Shown piece by piece: positions 27,499 through 35,922 of a stretch of 64,000 nucleotides of DNA. The notes beneath the pieces were generated by a model, which had not been told where the DNA came from, made no database searches, and saw only the letters and a list, made by a program, of their open reading frames with translations. The stretch's first letter is position 1. Every line of letters starts with the position of its first letter. The position numbers were made by a program, and so were the translations under genes. The DNA comes from Thiomonas bhubaneswarensis (GTDB lineage Bacteria > Pseudomonadota > Gammaproteobacteria > Burkholderiales > Burkholderiaceae_C): NCBI RefSeq assembly GCF_001418255.1, contig NZ_LIPV01000005.1, positions 124,001 to 188,000 on the forward strand, read 5' to 3'.

Positions 27499-29394
27499 TC
27501 AGAGCGTTGTATTCGGCGGCGTGTCGGCGAGTTGCGCGATGCGATCGACCGACTGACCCGCCAGCGCGCGCTGAATGCTGCGATTCATGCGGCGAGCCGC
27601 GAACGCATCGGTCTGCCGGGTCAGTGCGTCGAGGGCCTGGCGGATCTGCTCGATGTCGCCTCCCTGCTCGGCCCGCGCCAGCGCCGCCATGCTGTCGTGA
27701 ATCTGTGCATCTTCGTCGGCGGTCAGCAGATCGCGGTCGAGCTGCATGGCGGTTCGCGTGGCGGCCAGCAGGGCCTGGGCATCCACCCGCGCTTCCTGCA
27801 GCATGCGGACGTCGCGGTCGTCCTCGGCATGGGCCACGCTGTCTTGCAGCATCTGTGCGATCTGCGCGTCGTCCAGGCCATAGGCCGGCTTGACCTGCAC
27901 CTGGGCCTGCACGCCGGTGGTCAGCTCCTGCGCGCTGACTTCGAGCAGACCGTCGGCATCGACGGCGAAGGTCACACGAATGCGCGCGGCGCCCGCCACC
28001 ATGGGCGGAATGCCCCGCAGCTCGAAGCGCGCCAGCGAGCGGCAGTCGCTGACCAATTCGCGCTCGCCCTGCACCACATGAATGGCCATGGCGGTCTGCC
28101 CGTCGCGAAAGGTGGTGAAGTCTTGCGAGCGTGCCTGGGGAATGGTGCTGTTGCGCGGCAGAATGTGCTCGACCAGCCCCCCCATGGTCTCGATACCCAG
28201 CGACAGGGGAATGACATCGAGCAGCAGCACGTCGTCGGCCCCGGCATTGCCCGCCAGGGCATTGGCCTGAATGGCAGCGCCCAAGGCCACGACCTGATCG
28301 GGATCGAGATCGGTCAGCGGCGCCTTGCCCATGGCTTGCTCGACCGCGCGGCGGATCATGGGCATGCGCGTGGCGCCCCCCACCAGCACCACGCCCTGCA
28401 CCCCGGCGGCGCTCACCCGCGCGTCGTTCAAGGCGCGGCGCAGCAGGGCAAGGGTGCGTTGCACGAGGTCGGCGCAGGCCTGCTCGAATTCCTCGCGCAG
28501 CAAGGTGCCGGTGTGAAGCGAACCATCGGGCAGCGCCACGGTATACGCGGCGGTCTCGGCCTGGCTCAGGGTCTCCTTGGCCTGGCGGGCCGTCATGCGC
28601 CATTGCCGCTGCTCGCTTGCCGACAGCTCGGGTTCTCCGGCCTGCTGCCGCATCAAGGCTTCGAGGCGGAGGTCGAAGTCGTCGCCCCCGAGCGCCGTGT
28701 CGCCGCTGGTGGCGACGACCTCGAACACGCCCTTGGTCAACCGCAGCACGGAGAGATCGAAAGTGCCGCCGCCGAGGTCGTAAATGACATACAGTCCCTC
28801 GACACCGCGATCGAGCCCGTAGGCCAGCGCCGCCGCCGTGGGCTCGTTGATCAGGCGCAGCACGTGCAAGCCCGCGAGCTGCGCGGCATCCTTGGTCGCC
28901 TGACGTTGGGCGTCATCGAAGTAGGCCGGTACGGTGATCACCGCGCCGACAAGTTCTCCGCCCAGGGTGTCTTCGGCACGCCAGCGCAGCACGCGCAGGA
29001 TGTCGGCGGAGGCCTGAATCGGCGTGATCTCGCCCGCCGCGGTCTCGAAGCGGACGACTCTGGCGTCGTCGGCGATGCGGTAATGCGCCAGTGCGGCGGG
29101 CGGCAGATCGCTCGGAGCTCGCCCCATGAAGCGCTTGACCGACACCAGGGTGTTGGCCGGATCGAGCGCCTGCTCTTCGCGCGCGCGAAGCCCCACTTCG
29201 GCGCGGCCATCGGCGTGATAGTGCACGACTGAAGGCAGCAGCACCTGCCCTCGGTCATCGGGCAGACATTGCGGTGTGCCGCTGCGAACGGCGGCGACGA
29301 GGGAATGCGTCGTCCCCAGATCGATGCCCACGGCACGACGGTGCTGGTGTGGGTCGGGCGATTGTCCGGGTTCGGAGATTTGCAACAGGGCCAT
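27499..29394 (-). CDS. hscA: Fe-S assembly Hsp70 chaperone HscA
   Basis: A 631-residue Hsp70-type ATPase dedicated to IscU. The nucleotide-binding domain starts at [13 protein letters not shown] and has [13 protein letters not shown] (about 190-202) and GGATRMPMI. The substrate-binding domain and helical lid follow. The start [10 protein letters not shown] matches E. coli HscA, so ATG 29394 is chosen over the start 12 bases upstream. It works with HscB to release clusters from IscU by binding the LPPVK motif, which is present in the iscU product here. Confidence 0.96.
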   Translation of the reverse strand: MALLQISEPGQSPDPHQHRRAVGIDLGTTHSLVAAVRSGTPQCLPDDRGQVLLPSVVHYHADGRAEVGLRAREEQALDPANTLVSVKRFMGRAPSDLPPAALAHYRIADDARVVRFETAAGEITPIQASADILRVLRWRAEDTLGGELVGAVITVPAYFDDAQRQATKDAAQLAGLHVLRLINEPTAAALAYGLDRGVEGLYVIYDLGGGTFDLSVLRLTKGVFEVVATSGDTALGGDDFDLRLEALMRQQAGEPELSASEQRQWRMTARQAKETLSQAETAAYTVALPDGSLHTGTLLREEFEQACADLVQRTLALLRRALNDARVSAAGVQGVVLVGGATRMPMIRRAVEQAMGKAPLTDLDPDQVVALGAAIQANALAGNAGADDVLLLDVIPLSLGIETMGGLVEHILPRNSTIPQARSQDFTTFRDGQTAMAIHVVQGERELVSDCRSLARFELRGIPPMVAGAARIRVTFAVDADGLLEVSAQELTTGVQAQVQVKPAYGLDDAQIAQMLQDSVAHAEDDRDVRMLQEARVDAQALLAATRTAMQLDRDLLTADEDAQIHDSMAALARAEQGGDIEQIRQALDALTRQTDAFAARRMNRSIQRALAGQSVDRIAQLADTPPNTTL

Positions 29395-29480
29395 GGGCAG
29401 GGGCAAAAGGTGGCTGGCTTCGGGCTTCGACCTTGCTGACCGAAACCCGCAGACAAAGAATCAATGGGGCATCAAACAGC

Positions 29481-30008
29481 CTAGGGCACGAGATGTTCGG
29501 ATGCCCGCCGCAGCTCCTCGACAAAACGGTCGAGGAACAGCAAGGCCCTCACCTGCTCGGCTGCTCTGTGTGGTGCGTTGTGTTCATCGAGCGCCTGACG
29601 CACGGCCTCGAGTCGCTCGGCCCGCTGGGCCAGCACTTCGGTTTCAAGCACCTTGAGCCCGGCGCCATCGGCCGCGTCGCGCAGCTCGTCCAGCGTTTCG
29701 CGCCAGGCCATCTGCTGCATCAGAAAATCGGCAGGCATGGCGGTGTTGTTTTCGGCCTGAATCGGCACGCCACGCCGCTCGCACAGGTAGGTGGCACGCT
29801 GCACCGGATTCTTGAGGGTGAGGTAAGCCGCATTGGCCTGTGCCGCCCATTGCATGGCAAGCCTTCGGTCGCGATCGCTGCCCGCGGCGAATCGGTCGGG
29901 ATGGACCTGCGACTGCACCGCCAGCCGCGCTCGCTCGAGTTGCGCCAGATCGAGGGCAAAAGTCTCGGGCAGCCCAAACAGTGCGAAGTAAGACTGATCG
30001 AGATCCAT
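29481..30008 (-). CDS. hscB: Fe-S assembly J-protein co-chaperone HscB
   Basis: A 175-residue J-domain protein. The HPD tripeptide at 36-38 stimulates HscA ATPase activity, and the C-terminal three-helix bundle (from about residue 95) binds IscU. The start codon overlaps the iscA stop by one base. It precedes hscA by 86 bp. Confidence 0.95.
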   Translation of the reverse strand: MDLDQSYFALFGLPETFALDLAQLERARLAVQSQVHPDRFAAGSDRDRRLAMQWAAQANAAYLTLKNPVQRATYLCERRGVPIQAENNTAMPADFLMQQMAWRETLDELRDAADGAGLKVLETEVLAQRAERLEAVRQALDEHNAPHRAAEQVRALLFLDRFVEELRRASEHLVP

Positions 30009-30331
30009 CAGACCCGGAACGACTCGCCACAGCCGCAGCGGTCGCGTTCGTTCGGATTGTTGAATTGAAAGCCCTCATTCAAACCCTGTCGCACAAAGTC
30101 GAGCTCGGTGCCATCGACATAGGCCAGGCTCTTGGGATCGACCAGGATCTTGACGCCATGACTCTCAAAGGTCAGATCTTCGTCTGCGGCCTGATCCACG
30201 AACTCGAGCTTGTAGGCCATGCCGGAGCAGCCCGTGGTCTTGACGCCCAGACGCACGCCGATCCCGGCACCGCGTTTGGCAAGATGGCGCTGCACCTGCT
30301 GGGCAGCGCGTTCGGTAAGGGTGACTGACAT
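30008..30331 (-). CDS. iscA: A-type iron-sulfur carrier IscA
   Basis: A 107-residue A-type carrier. The three cluster cysteines are present: Cys35 (TTGCSG), Cys99 and Cys101 (CGCGESF). The frame is open 29 codons further upstream, but [10 protein letters not shown] at 30331 is the family start, 34 bp after iscU. It delivers iron or preformed clusters to target proteins. Confidence 0.96.
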   Translation of the reverse strand: MSVTLTERAAQQVQRHLAKRGAGIGVRLGVKTTGCSGMAYKLEFVDQAADEDLTFESHGVKILVDPKSLAYVDGTELDFVRQGLNEGFQFNNPNERDRCGCGESFRV

Positions 30332-30365
30332 GATCGATTCCTTCGTCGGTCTTGTCGCGCGGCCA

Positions 30366-30791
30366 TCAGGCTGGCTGGGCCTGTTTGGCCTGCGCTTGTG
30401 GCTCTGCCTTCTGACCATGACGTTGCTGGTAATCGCTGACCGCCGCCTTGATGGCGTCTTCGGCCAGGATGGAGCAGTGAATTTTCACCGGCGGCAAGGC
30501 GAGTTCCTCGGCGATCTGGCTGTTGCGGATTTCGAGCGCCTGGTCGAGGGTCTTGCCCTTGACCCATTCGGTCACCAGGGAAGACGAGGCGATGGCCGAG
30601 CCGCAGCCATAGGTCTTGAAGCGCGCGTCTTCGATGACACCCTGATCGTTGACGCGGATCTGCAGCTTCATCACGTCGCCACAGGCCGGAGCACCCACCA
30701 TGCCTGTGCCGACCTGCGGGTCGTCCTTGGCGAAGGAACCCACATTGCGCGGGTTTTCATAGTGATCCACCACTTTGTCGCTGTAAGCCAT
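30366..30791 (-). CDS. iscU: Fe-S cluster scaffold IscU
   Basis: A 141-residue scaffold on which IscS and ferredoxin build [2Fe-2S] clusters. Ligands are Cys37, Asp39, Cys63 and Cys106. The HscA recognition motif LPPVK immediately precedes Cys106. ATG 30791 follows GAGGACAAG and matches the family start ([18 protein letters not shown]). The C-terminal tail is about 12 residues longer than usual and rich in Gln, Ala and Lys. Confidence 0.96.
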   Translation of the reverse strand: MAYSDKVVDHYENPRNVGSFAKDDPQVGTGMVGAPACGDVMKLQIRVNDQGVIEDARFKTYGCGSAIASSSLVTEWVKGKTLDQALEIRNSQIAEELALPPVKIHCSILAEDAIKAAVSDYQQRHGQKAEPQAQAKQAQPA

Positions 30792-30916
30792 GATCTTGTC
30801 CTCCTCGAAGCGCCCGCCGAGAGCGGCGGACGACACATCCAATATTTCCGACCTCTATTGTCGGCTATTTGCACAACCCTGATGCGCATAGGCGCTTGAG
30901 CGCCCTTGGTGGCTCT

Positions 30917-30981
30917 CAAGAAAACGCAGGGCCGTCCCAAGTTTTCTTGACCCCCACGGGGGGCGGGCTGGGCGCAGCCCG
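30917..30981. repeat. Array of three hairpins between iscS and iscU
   Basis: Three inverted repeats stand in a row. CAAGAAAAC (30917-30925) pairs with GTTTTCTTG (30941-30949) around an inner GGG/CCC. CCCCC pairs with GGGGG (30951-30963). CGGGCTG (30964-30970) pairs with CAGCCCG (30975-30981). No long T run follows on the isc strand. It may be an mRNA-stability or processing structure, or a REP-like repeat. Confidence 0.55.
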
Positions 30982-30994
30982 GCCCTCGGGGCGC

Positions 30995-32215
30995 TCAGTG
31001 CGCCGCCCACTGGATGGTGCTGATGTCGATGCCTTCCTTGTACATGTCCCACAGCGGAGAAAGGTCGCGCAGCTTGGCCACGCTCTCGCGCAGTTGGCGC
31101 ACGGCGGAATCGATCTCCTCTTCGGTGGTATATCGACCGATGGTCATGCGCAGCGAGGAATGCGCCAGCTCGTCGCTGCGCCCCAAGGCGCGCAGCACGT
31201 ACGAAGGCTCCAGGCTGGCCGAGGTGCAGGCCGAGCCGCTGGACACCGCAATGCCCTTGATCGCCATAATTAGCGATTCGCCCTCGACGTAGTTGAAGCT
31301 GATGTTGAGGTTGTGCGGCACGCGGCGCTCGAGGTCGCCGTTGACATAGACCTCTTCGATGTCCTTCAGGCCGTCGAGCAGGCGCTTTTGCAGCATGCGC
31401 GCCCGCTCGATGCTCGCCCCGAGCTCGGCCTTGGCGATGCGGAAAGCCTCTCCCATGCCCACGATCTGATGCGTGGGCAGCGTGCCCGAACGCAGCCCGC
31501 GCTCGTGGCCGCCACCATGCATTTGCGGAATCAACCGCACCCGCGGCTTGCGCCGCACATAGAGCGCGCCGATACCCTTGGGGCCGTAGGTCTTGTGAGA
31601 GGCCAGGCTCATCAGATCGACCGGCCAGGCCTGCAGATCGATCACCATCTTGCCGGTGGCCTGGGCCGCATCCACATGAAAGATGATGCCGCGCTCGCGG
31701 CAGATCCGGCCGATTTCGGGAATATCCTGGATCACGCCGATCTCGTTGTTGACCAGCATGACCGACACCAGAATGGTGTCGGGCCGAAGCGCCGCCTTGA
31801 ACTGGTCGAGATCGAGCAGGCCGTTGGACTGCACATCAAGGTAGGTGGCATCGAACCCGCGGCGCTCCATTTCGCGCACCGTGTCGAGCACCGCCTTGTG
31901 TTCGGTCTTGACGGTGACGATATGTTTGCCCTTGCCCTGGTAGAACTCCGCCGTGCCCTTGATGGCGAGATTGTTCGATTCCGTGGCGCCCGACGTCCAG
32001 ATGATTTCCTTGGGGTCGGCGTTGATCAATTCGGCCACCTGAGCCCTGGCCTTTTCGACGGCTTCCTCGGCTTCCCAGCCCCAGGCATGGCTGCGCGACG
32101 CCGGATTGCCGAAGTGCTCGCGCAGCCAGGGAATCATGGCATCGACCACCCGCGGATCCACGGGCGTGGTGGCAGCGTAGTCCATGTAAATGGGTAGATG
32201 GGGCGTGGTAGACAT
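30995..32215 (-). CDS. iscS: Cysteine desulfurase IscS
   Basis: A 406-residue PLP enzyme that takes sulfur from cysteine for Fe-S clusters and thiolated tRNA. The PLP lysine is Lys208 ([12 protein letters not shown]), and the persulfide-carrying Cys330 lies in the mobile loop [14 protein letters not shown]. The ending, WAAH, is usual for group I desulfurases. It follows iscR by 109 bp, and a 203-bp spacer with stacked hairpins separates it from iscU. Confidence 0.97.
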   Translation of the reverse strand: MSTTPHLPIYMDYAATTPVDPRVVDAMIPWLREHFGNPASRSHAWGWEAEEAVEKARAQVAELINADPKEIIWTSGATESNNLAIKGTAEFYQGKGKHIVTVKTEHKAVLDTVREMERRGFDATYLDVQSNGLLDLDQFKAALRPDTILVSVMLVNNEIGVIQDIPEIGRICRERGIIFHVDAAQATGKMVIDLQAWPVDLMSLASHKTYGPKGIGALYVRRKPRVRLIPQMHGGGHERGLRSGTLPTHQIVGMGEAFRIAKAELGASIERARMLQKRLLDGLKDIEEVYVNGDLERRVPHNLNISFNYVEGESLIMAIKGIAVSSGSACTSASLEPSYVLRALGRSDELAHSSLRMTIGRYTTEEEIDSAVRQLRESVAKLRDLSPLWDMYKEGIDISTIQWAAH

Positions 32216-32324
32216 GATGTAGAGAATCAGGGAATGTGGGGGTTACGGCCCAAATGCGATGCACCGGGCTGTCCATGACGCGCAAAGAACGCCGAAGCGC
32301 GGCCGCCAGGCCGCCGCTGCAGCA

Positions 32325-32861
32325 TCAGCCCAGAGTCTGGGCCAAATTGAAGACCGAATTGGGCGCCTTGACCTTGATCGGCTTGGCCGTCACCGGCAGA
32401 GGCGAAACCGGCTTGCGCGCCACGGCAACTTCTTCTACCGTGACGCCTTTGGCAAGGTTTTGCTCCACCAGGGCCTTGAGATTGACCGAGTCGAGAAACT
32501 CGACCATCTTGGCGTTGAGCTGTGCCCACAGGTCGTGGGTCATGCACGGGCCGCTGTCTTCGCCGTTGCAGTTTTCCTTGCCGCCGCACTGCGTCGCGTC
32601 GAGGGGCTCATCCACCGCGATGATGATGTCGGCGATGCTGATCTCTTCCGACTTGCGCGCCAGCGTGTAGCCGCCGCCAGGACCACGAACCGAATCGACC
32701 AGTTCGTGACGGCGCAACTTGCCGAACAACTGTTCAAGGTAAGAGAGGGAAATGTGCTGGCGCTGGCTGATGCCGGCCAGAGTTACGGGACCCAGATGCT
32801 GACGCATGGCCACGTCGATCATGGCGGTCACGGCAAAACGTCCTTTGGTTGTCAGTCGCAT
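32325..32861 (-). CDS. iscR: Rrf2-family Fe-S-sensing regulator IscR
   Basis: A 178-residue winged-helix regulator that represses the isc operon when holding a [2Fe-2S] cluster. MRLTTKGRFAV at 32861 is the family start. The cluster cysteines are Cys92, Cys98 and Cys106 with His109; E. coli has 92, 98, 104 and His107, so the last loop is two residues longer here. The C-terminal tail is extended and rich in Lys, Pro and Val. It is the first gene of the isc operon, and a candidate binding site overlaps its promoter. Confidence 0.96.
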   Translation of the reverse strand: MRLTTKGRFAVTAMIDVAMRQHLGPVTLAGISQRQHISLSYLEQLFGKLRRHELVDSVRGPGGGYTLARKSEEISIADIIIAVDEPLDATQCGGKENCNGEDSGPCMTHDLWAQLNAKMVEFLDSVNLKALVEQNLAKGVTVEEVAVARKPVSPLPVTAKPIKVKAPNSVFNLAQTLG

Positions 32862-32958
32862 GGCGGCTCTCCTCAACACATGAATGGCGGCCAGTTGCAA
32901 GGTCGGAGGCGGTCGCCCGGGGCGGGCTTGCAGCAGACATTACACAGTGCCGGAATGA

Positions 32959-33013
32959 AAAAATCCGACGAAACAGTAGGGGTGATGGTACGAATCCCGA
33001 TCGTTTTCGTCAA
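32959..33013 (-). promoter_or_regulatory. Putative iscR promoter with an IscR-like site
   Basis: On the minus strand TTGACG (33008-33013) and TACCAT (32985-32990) are separated by 17 bp, making a fair sigma-70 promoter about 120 bp before iscR. Just downstream, 32965-32980 read on the plus strand has CCGAC...ACAGTAGG, which resembles a type 1 IscR site but with a spacer one base short. Autorepression is expected; this exact site is tentative. Confidence 0.4.
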
Positions 33014-33142
33014 CTACTCAGACTTTTCCGGCCTCGCAAAGTTCCGGGCTGAAGTGGGTTTTTTTCTATGAAGGAAGTGTGGGTATTCGAAACATGTGGT
33101 TTATCCTTAGTGCTCAATCAATCTAGCGAATAGATCGAATTC

Positions 33143-34033
33143 ATGCGACTCACCCTGCGGCAAATGGAAGTGCTGGTGGAAATCGCGCATAGCCGCAGCG
33201 CCACCGCGGCGGGCGATTCGCTCGCCATGTCACAGTCGGCCGTCAGCGCGGCGCTGGCCGAGCTCGAAACGCAGTTGGGCGAGCGCGTGTTCGACCGCGT
33301 TGGAAAGCGTCTGGTTCTCAACGACTCCGGCCGGCTTCTGCTTCCGCGCGCCATGGCCATTCTCGACCAGACGCGCAGCATCGAGGCGCTGTTCAGCGCC
33401 GGCGCCGCAGCGCTGCGCATCGGCGCCAGCAGTACCGTGGGCAACGCCATCCTGCCGGGGATCATGGCGGCGTTCTGCCGCGAATTCCCCGCCGCACAGT
33501 TCTGCCTACGCGTGGGCAACACCCAGGCCATCGCGGAAGCCGTGGCCCAGTTCGAAGTCGATCTCGGCTTAGTCGAAGGCGCCTGCCATCGCGACGATCT
33601 GGCCATACAACCCTGGCTGCAGGACGCGCTGGTCGTGGTCTGCGCTCCCGACAGCCCCTTGGCCGGACGCGAGGTCAGCCTCGGCGAGCTTCGCGCCGCA
33701 CGCTGGCTCTTGCGCGAGGCCGGCTCGGGCACGCGCGAAACCGTGGAAGCGCTGCTGCTCGAACATCTGCACGGCTTCGAGCAGGTCATGGTGCTCGGCA
33801 GTTCCGAATCGATCCGTGGCGCGGCCATCGCCGGGCTGGGCCTGGCCTGCATTCCGCGGCGGCTGGTGCGCGAGGATCTGAACCACGGCAAACTCGTGAC
33901 CGTGCGCAGCGCCCTGCCCTCGATGCACCGCACGCTGTATATCGTTCATCACCAGAAAAAGACGTTCTCCCAACCCCTGCAGCGCTTCCTGCAGTTCTGC
34001 CAGACCTGGCAGGACGATTCGCTGCCCGCCTGA
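33143..34033 (+). CDS. LysR-family transcription regulator
   Basis: A 296-residue LysR-type regulator. The N-terminal winged helix-turn-helix covers about residues 1-60 (LRQMEVLVEIAHSRSATAAGDSLAMSQSAVSAAL), and a periplasmic-binding-like effector domain starts near 88 (LRIGASSTVGNAILP). It looks like the CysB/YeiE/CbbR-like branch, but the effector cannot be told. It is divergent from iscR with 281 bp between them and precedes selD by 20 bp, so it may be cotranscribed with selD. Confidence 0.9.
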   Translation: MRLTLRQMEVLVEIAHSRSATAAGDSLAMSQSAVSAALAELETQLGERVFDRVGKRLVLNDSGRLLLPRAMAILDQTRSIEALFSAGAAALRIGASSTVGNAILPGIMAAFCREFPAAQFCLRVGNTQAIAEAVAQFEVDLGLVEGACHRDDLAIQPWLQDALVVVCAPDSPLAGREVSLGELRAARWLLREAGSGTRETVEALLLEHLHGFEQVMVLGSSESIRGAAIAGLGLACIPRRLVREDLNHGKLVTVRSALPSMHRTLYIVHHQKKTFSQPLQRFLQFCQTWQDDSLPA

Positions 34034-34053
34034 CCCTCAGCATCCTGCTTCTC

Positions 34054-35118
34054 ATGACCTCTGCTCACTCCGCCCAGGCTGCCCCCCGCCTCACCTCGCT
34101 CTCGCACGGCGGTGGCTGTGGCTGCAAGATCGCGCCCAACGTCCTGTCCGAAATCCTCAAGAAGCACGCGCCCATGCTGCCTCGACCCGAGGCGCTGCTG
34201 GTGGGCACCGAATCGTCCGACGACGCCGCCGTCTACCTGCTCAACCCCGAGCAGGCGCTGATCGCCACCACGGACTTTTTCATGCCCATCGTGGACGATC
34301 CCTTCGACTTCGGGCGCATTGCCGCAACCAACGCCCTTTCCGACGTCTACGCCATGGGGGGCACCCCCATCATGGCGCTGGCGCTCGTGGGCATGCCCAT
34401 AGGCGTCATCCCGCTCGAGACCGTCTCGGCGATTCTGCGCGGGGGTGAATCGGTGTGCGCAGAGGCGGGCATTCCCATCGCGGGTGGCCACAGCATCGAC
34501 TCGGTCGAGGCGATTTACGGTCTGGTCGCCATGGGCTTGGCACACCCCAGCCAGATCCGCCGCAATGACAGCGCCCGGGCGGGCGACGTCATCGTGCTGG
34601 GCAAGCCGCTGGGTGTGGGCATTCAGTCGGCGGCGCTCAAAAAAGAGGCGCTCGACGCCGAGGGCTACGCCCGCATGATCGCCAACACCACGCAGCTCAA
34701 CACGCCGGGCAGACATCTGGCGAAACTCGGCGGGGTGCACGCCATGACTGACGTCACCGGTTTTGGCCTGCTGGGCCATCTGCTGGAGGTGTGCCGGGGC
34801 TCACAGTTGAGGGCACGACTGAACTTCGCTGATGTGCCCATCATCGAGGGCGTCGCCGAGCTGGCTGCCGCGGGCATGAGCACCGGCGCCTCGGGCCGCA
34901 ACTGGGCCAGTTACGGCGCCGAAGTCAACCTCGCGCCAAGCCTGCCAGCACTGGCCCAGACCTTGTTGACCGACCCGCAGACCTCCGGGGGGCTGCTGGT
35001 GGCGTGCGCTCCCGAACAGGTCGACGAAGTGCTGGGCATCTTCCATAGCGAAGGCTTTGCCCAGGCCGCCGCCATCGGTACCTTGGATTCGGGCCTGCCC
35101 GGCATCGACGTGCGCTGA
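34054..35118 (+). CDS. selD: Selenide, water dikinase
   Basis: A 354-residue ATP-dependent enzyme that makes selenophosphate from selenide for selenocysteine and selenouridine. The N-terminal SHGGGCGCKI holds catalytic Cys22 and Lys25. The PurM-like ATP/Mg residues follow (SDDAAVY, TTDFFMP, GGHSID, TDVTGFGLLGH). Cys22 is cysteine rather than selenocysteine. The usual partners selA/selB or mnmH (2-selenouridine synthase) are not within this window. A terminator follows. Confidence 0.96.
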   Translation: MTSAHSAQAAPRLTSLSHGGGCGCKIAPNVLSEILKKHAPMLPRPEALLVGTESSDDAAVYLLNPEQALIATTDFFMPIVDDPFDFGRIAATNALSDVYAMGGTPIMALALVGMPIGVIPLETVSAILRGGESVCAEAGIPIAGGHSIDSVEAIYGLVAMGLAHPSQIRRNDSARAGDVIVLGKPLGVGIQSAALKKEALDAEGYARMIANTTQLNTPGRHLAKLGGVHAMTDVTGFGLLGHLLEVCRGSQLRARLNFADVPIIEGVAELAAAGMSTGASGRNWASYGAEVNLAPSLPALAQTLLTDPQTSGGLLVACAPEQVDEVLGIFHSEGFAQAAAIGTLDSGLPGIDVR

Positions 35119-35174
35119 CGCGCGGCTATTACCTTCACAGCGCGCAAGACTGCTTCACACCATCGACCCCGGGC

Positions 35175-35194
35175 AAACCCGAGGCCGGGTTTTT
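35175..35194 (+). terminator. Putative terminator after selD
   Basis: AACCCG (35176-35181) pairs with CGGGTT (35186-35191) across an AGGC loop and runs into TTTT. The stem is short, so efficiency is uncertain. Confidence 0.6.
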
Positions 35195-35328
35195 CAATGC
35201 GCGTCTGTTACATCTTTATACTTCGGCCGCGGACTGTTGCAGGTCTGTCGTGCAAACCCGGTATTGCATGACAAGCCAGCGCCTGGACAGCCGACACTAC
35301 ACCGTTCACAAAACCATCGGGAGATGTC

Positions 35329-35922
35329 TTGAAAGCCCTACTAGCCCTGTCCCGCGGGATTGACTGGCTCAACGAGCGCGTGGGCCGCATGGCCCTCTGG
35401 CTCATCCTGGCCTCCGCCATCGTCAGTGCCCTCAATGCCGTGGTGCGCAAAGCCTTCGACTACAGCTCGAACGCTTTCTTGGAAATCCAGTGGTATCTGT
35501 TCGCCGCCGTGTTTCTTCTCGCAGCCGGCTACACCTTTCTGCACAACGAGCATGTGCGCATCGATGTGCTGTCGAGCAAGCTATCGCCGCGCGGCCGCAA
35601 CTGGATCGACATCATCGGCATCGTGTTCTTCCTGTTTCCGTTCGTGTATGAAACCGTGCGGCTGTCGCTGCCCGTGGTAATCAACGCCATCGCTTCCGGC
35701 GAGATGTCGAGCAATGCCGGTGGATTGATCCGCTGGCCGGTCTACATCCTCTTGCCCATCGGCTTTTCCCTGCTGGGATTGCAGGGCGTATCGGAGTTGA
35801 TCAAGCGCGTGGCGTTTCTGCGCGGGCTGATCGACGATCCGCTGGTGAAAAAGAACGAGAAGACGGCCGAAGAGGAGCTTGCCGAGTTCGTGCGCGCCAA
35901 GCAGCAGAAGGAGGCGAACTAA
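35329..35922 (+). CDS. TRAP transporter small permease (DctQ type)
   Basis: A 197-residue membrane protein with four predicted helices (about 18-40, 50-68, 88-110 and 130-155), the form of the DctQ subunit of a tripartite ATP-independent periplasmic transporter. The start appears to be TTG 35329, preceded by GGGAG; an ATG in frame comes only at residue 22, inside the first helix. It abuts the large permease directly. No DctP-type binding protein gene is next to the pair. Confidence 0.88.
   Translation: MKALLALSRGIDWLNERVGRMALWLILASAIVSALNAVVRKAFDYSSNAFLEIQWYLFAAVFLLAAGYTFLHNEHVRIDVLSSKLSPRGRNWIDIIGIVFFLFPFVYETVRLSLPVVINAIASGEMSSNAGGLIRWPVYILLPIGFSLLGLQGVSELIKRVAFLRGLIDDPLVKKNEKTAEEELAEFVRAKQQKEAN

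Noticed and set aside
32862-33142. LysR binding sites (T-N11-A) between iscR and the LysR gene
   Set aside because: The motif is too degenerate to call by eye; several weak candidates exist and none stands out.
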